From NCBI RefSeq assembly GCF_044386045.1, contig NZ_JBISCD010000039.1, positions 441,202-505,201 of the forward strand: a DNA stretch of 64,000 bases, given 5' to 3'. Below are positions 62,609 through 64,000 of the stretch, piece after piece. This DNA comes from Thalassobellus sediminis (GTDB lineage: Bacteria > Bacteroidota > Bacteroidia > Flavobacteriales > Flavobacteriaceae). The notes below the pieces were generated by a model. That model worked only from the letters and a program-made list of their open reading frames with translations, was not told where the DNA came from and did not search any database. Both the position numbers and the translations under genes were made by a program. Position 1 is the first letter of the stretch. Each line of letters begins with the position of its first letter.

Positions 62609-64000
62609 CTATTGTCTATCTACGGAAATTATTTTCTTAATTAAATCTCCTCTGTTAGTTGATAACCTAACAAATAGTACTCGATTTGTATTTCTTGTCA
62701 TATCAAACTGCACATTACCTTGTGAACCTTTTTTGTAATTAGTAATATCCTTACTCATAACACGCGCACCACGAATATCATAGATATCAATTGCTATATT
62801 GGTATCAAAACTGTAGTTATATCGTATATTAAGTACATTAGAGTAAGGTACCGGATATGCTGTAAAGTCTATCCTTTTAGCAGTCATTGATGATTTACTA
62901 AAACTCTGTGATGAAATTTCTTGTTGAGACGGTAAACCACAGGTATCGTTACATTCATTAAAAGCTGTTAAAGGCTCTATATAAGTTGATAATTCTGCTG
63001 CCGAATCGAAATCATTGAGACAGAAATTTATTGAAGCTACCTCATTCATGGTTACATCTGGTGTACCATTAAAAATATTAGGTATATTAACTCCGTTAAC
63101 CACATCAATACATACTAAGTCACCTACAAGATTGTCTCCAAATGTTCCTCCATTATATAATAAATTCAATCTTGCCGCTAATAAATGATGTAATAATGTT
63201 TCGCCATTAGGGAATGGAGCAAAATGCTCTGCTATGGCAACTACCGCAGGAGTACAAGAAGGTGGTGTTTTATTCTTTCCACGAGTACTAGCACTATATT
63301 TGAACAAGCATGTAATATCACTAGCTGTTAAGGTATATTCTTCACCACAAAGAATAAATCCTATTGTAGACGTTTCGCCAGAACACGAACTTTTACCTTT
63401 AACCTTGGTAACTGTACCACCTAGTACACCACAGATTTCTGCTGGGTGATTTTTCCAAAAACCTGGTGTCCATGTACATTCATCAACACACTTCTGGGTA
63501 GTAATATCAATTTCACAAGTGGTAATACACAAATTCGCATCTGTTATTTTGAGCGTAATTTTTGTAGCACCTAATGCAAAACTAGAAACACTTACAGTTC
63601 CACTTGCATTATTGGGTGAAAATGAAGCACCATTATCACTTGTCCATTCATAGCTGTAATTTGTAGTTCCACCTGTTGGGTTTGCTGTTAAACTAATAGA
63701 TTCTCCTAAACAAATATTTGTAACCGCACTATTATTTGTAATTGAGCATTGTAGTAAAGGTGGCTGTGTAATATTCTCTTCTTGTGTAAACTCACAAACA
63801 CCTGTATTACCTTCTCCATCTGGATAGGCGACTTTAATAACATATTTACCCGGTCCATAACTTCCGCCCTCGATCGTAGCCTCGTCTGATACAACAAATG
63901 GTCCATCATCTGTAGATAATGAGAAGATTGGTGTACCTGTACCTGAAGTACTTACTATGGTTAATGTGCCATCGGCATCATCATAACATGTTACATTCGT
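62609..64000 (-). CDS. Secreted protein with PKD-like repeats, TPGFWKNH domain and T9SS type A sorting domain (5' end outside window)
   Basis: The frame is open through base 64000, so this is the C-terminal 463 residues of a larger protein. Upstream of the first possible internal start (a TTG at 63532) the reading continues sensibly, for example CEFTQEENITQPPLLQC, SYEWTSDNGASFSPNNASG and ATKITLKITDANLCITTC, so that codon is not the true start. These are PKD/SprB-like repeats with paired Cys. Then comes CTWTPGFWKNHPAEICG, a recurrent Cys-rich secreted motif, and a helical-looking domain of about 150 residues. The last 80 residues (DFTAYPVPYSNVLNIRYNY, VQFDMTRN, KKIISVDRQ) are a T9SS type A CTD. 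Confidence 0.88.
   Translation of the reverse strand, partial: TNVTCYDDADGTLTIVSTSGTGTPIFSLSTDDGPFVVSDEATIEGGSYGPGKYVIKVAYPDGEGNTGVCEFTQEENITQPPLLQCSITNNSAVTNICLGESISLTANPTGGTTNYSYEWTSDNGASFSPNNASGTVSVSSFALGATKITLKITDANLCITTCEIDITTQKCVDECTWTPGFWKNHPAEICGVLGGTVTKVKGKSSCSGETSTIGFILCGEEYTLTASDITCLFKYSASTRGKNKTPPSCTPAVVAIAEHFAPFPNGETLLHHLLAARLNLLYNGGTFGDNLVGDLVCIDVVNGVNIPNIFNGTPDVTMNEVASINFCLNDFDSAAELSTYIEPLTAFNECNDTCGLPSQQEISSQSFSKSSMTAKRIDFTAYPVPYSNVLNIRYNYSFDTNIAIDIYDIRGARVMSKDITNYKKGSQGNVQFDMTRNTNRVLFVRLSTNRGDLIKKIISVDRQ

Noticed and set aside
62609..63532. Reading the right-edge gene as a complete 307-residue protein starting at 63532
   Set aside because: The codon there is TTG, and translation upstream to base 64000 stays open and gives coherent PKD-like repeats, so the true start is outside the window.

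Overview
The window comes from a flavobacterium, family Flavobacteriaceae, Bacteroidota. The DNA is AT-rich. Promoters are of the Bacteroidetes type (TTG, about 19 bases, TAnnTTTG). There are several type IX secretion (T9SS) cargo proteins and PorP/SprF-like outer-membrane proteins, a SprB-like giant adhesin, a TonB-dependent receptor, menaquinone genes and cytochrome bd. Exported proteins repeatedly show Gln directly after the predicted signal peptidase site. I see no transposase, integrase, tRNA, rRNA or CRISPR array.

Layout. 0-14.6 kb: housekeeping and envelope genes. These are a GNAT fragment, pheT, a polytopic membrane protein, a DUF2007 protein, a YbiT-like ABC-F ATPase, a thioredoxin-fold lipoprotein without CXXC, an SDR, the SRP RNA gene, a glutaminyl cyclase lipoprotein, cydAB, a carboxypeptidase-regulatory-domain protein, a structured intergenic element and an MFS transporter. 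14.7-30.5 kb: a cell-surface region, all on the minus strand, with two cargo/PorP pairs. One pair is the 2776-residue adhesin with a SprF-like protein. The other is a 479-residue cargo with an unusual PorP-coiled-coil-SPOR protein, preceded by a beta-helix-like protein.

30.8-55.2 kb: an aromatic catabolic island. The minus-strand half holds FAH hydrolase, FAD monooxygenase, alpha/beta C-C hydrolase-like protein and extradiol dioxygenase, then O-methyltransferase and DUF3861, then MFS transporter, arylsulfatase lipoprotein and TonB-dependent receptor, then an AraC regulator and a cyclase-family hydrolase. A second AraC regulator diverges from a plus-strand operon: pcaH, pcaG, pcaB, vanA, vanB, fused pcaD-pcaC, pobA, fused pcaI-pcaJ, pcaF. 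This operon encodes a complete route from vanillate and 4-hydroxybenzoate through protocatechuate and the ortho (beta-ketoadipate) pathway to succinyl-CoA and acetyl-CoA. The minus-strand half looks like an uptake, desulfation and extradiol ring-cleavage route for another, probably sulfated, aromatic compound. Its substrate cannot be read from sequence, and it is the best candidate here for an undescribed system.

55.3-64 kb: housekeeping again: mnmE, a small STAS-like protein, a CvfB-like RNA-binding protein, DUF2853, menD, an isochorismate synthase, a hotdog thioesterase of the menaquinone operon, and the 3' part of a secreted T9SS cargo gene that runs off the right edge.
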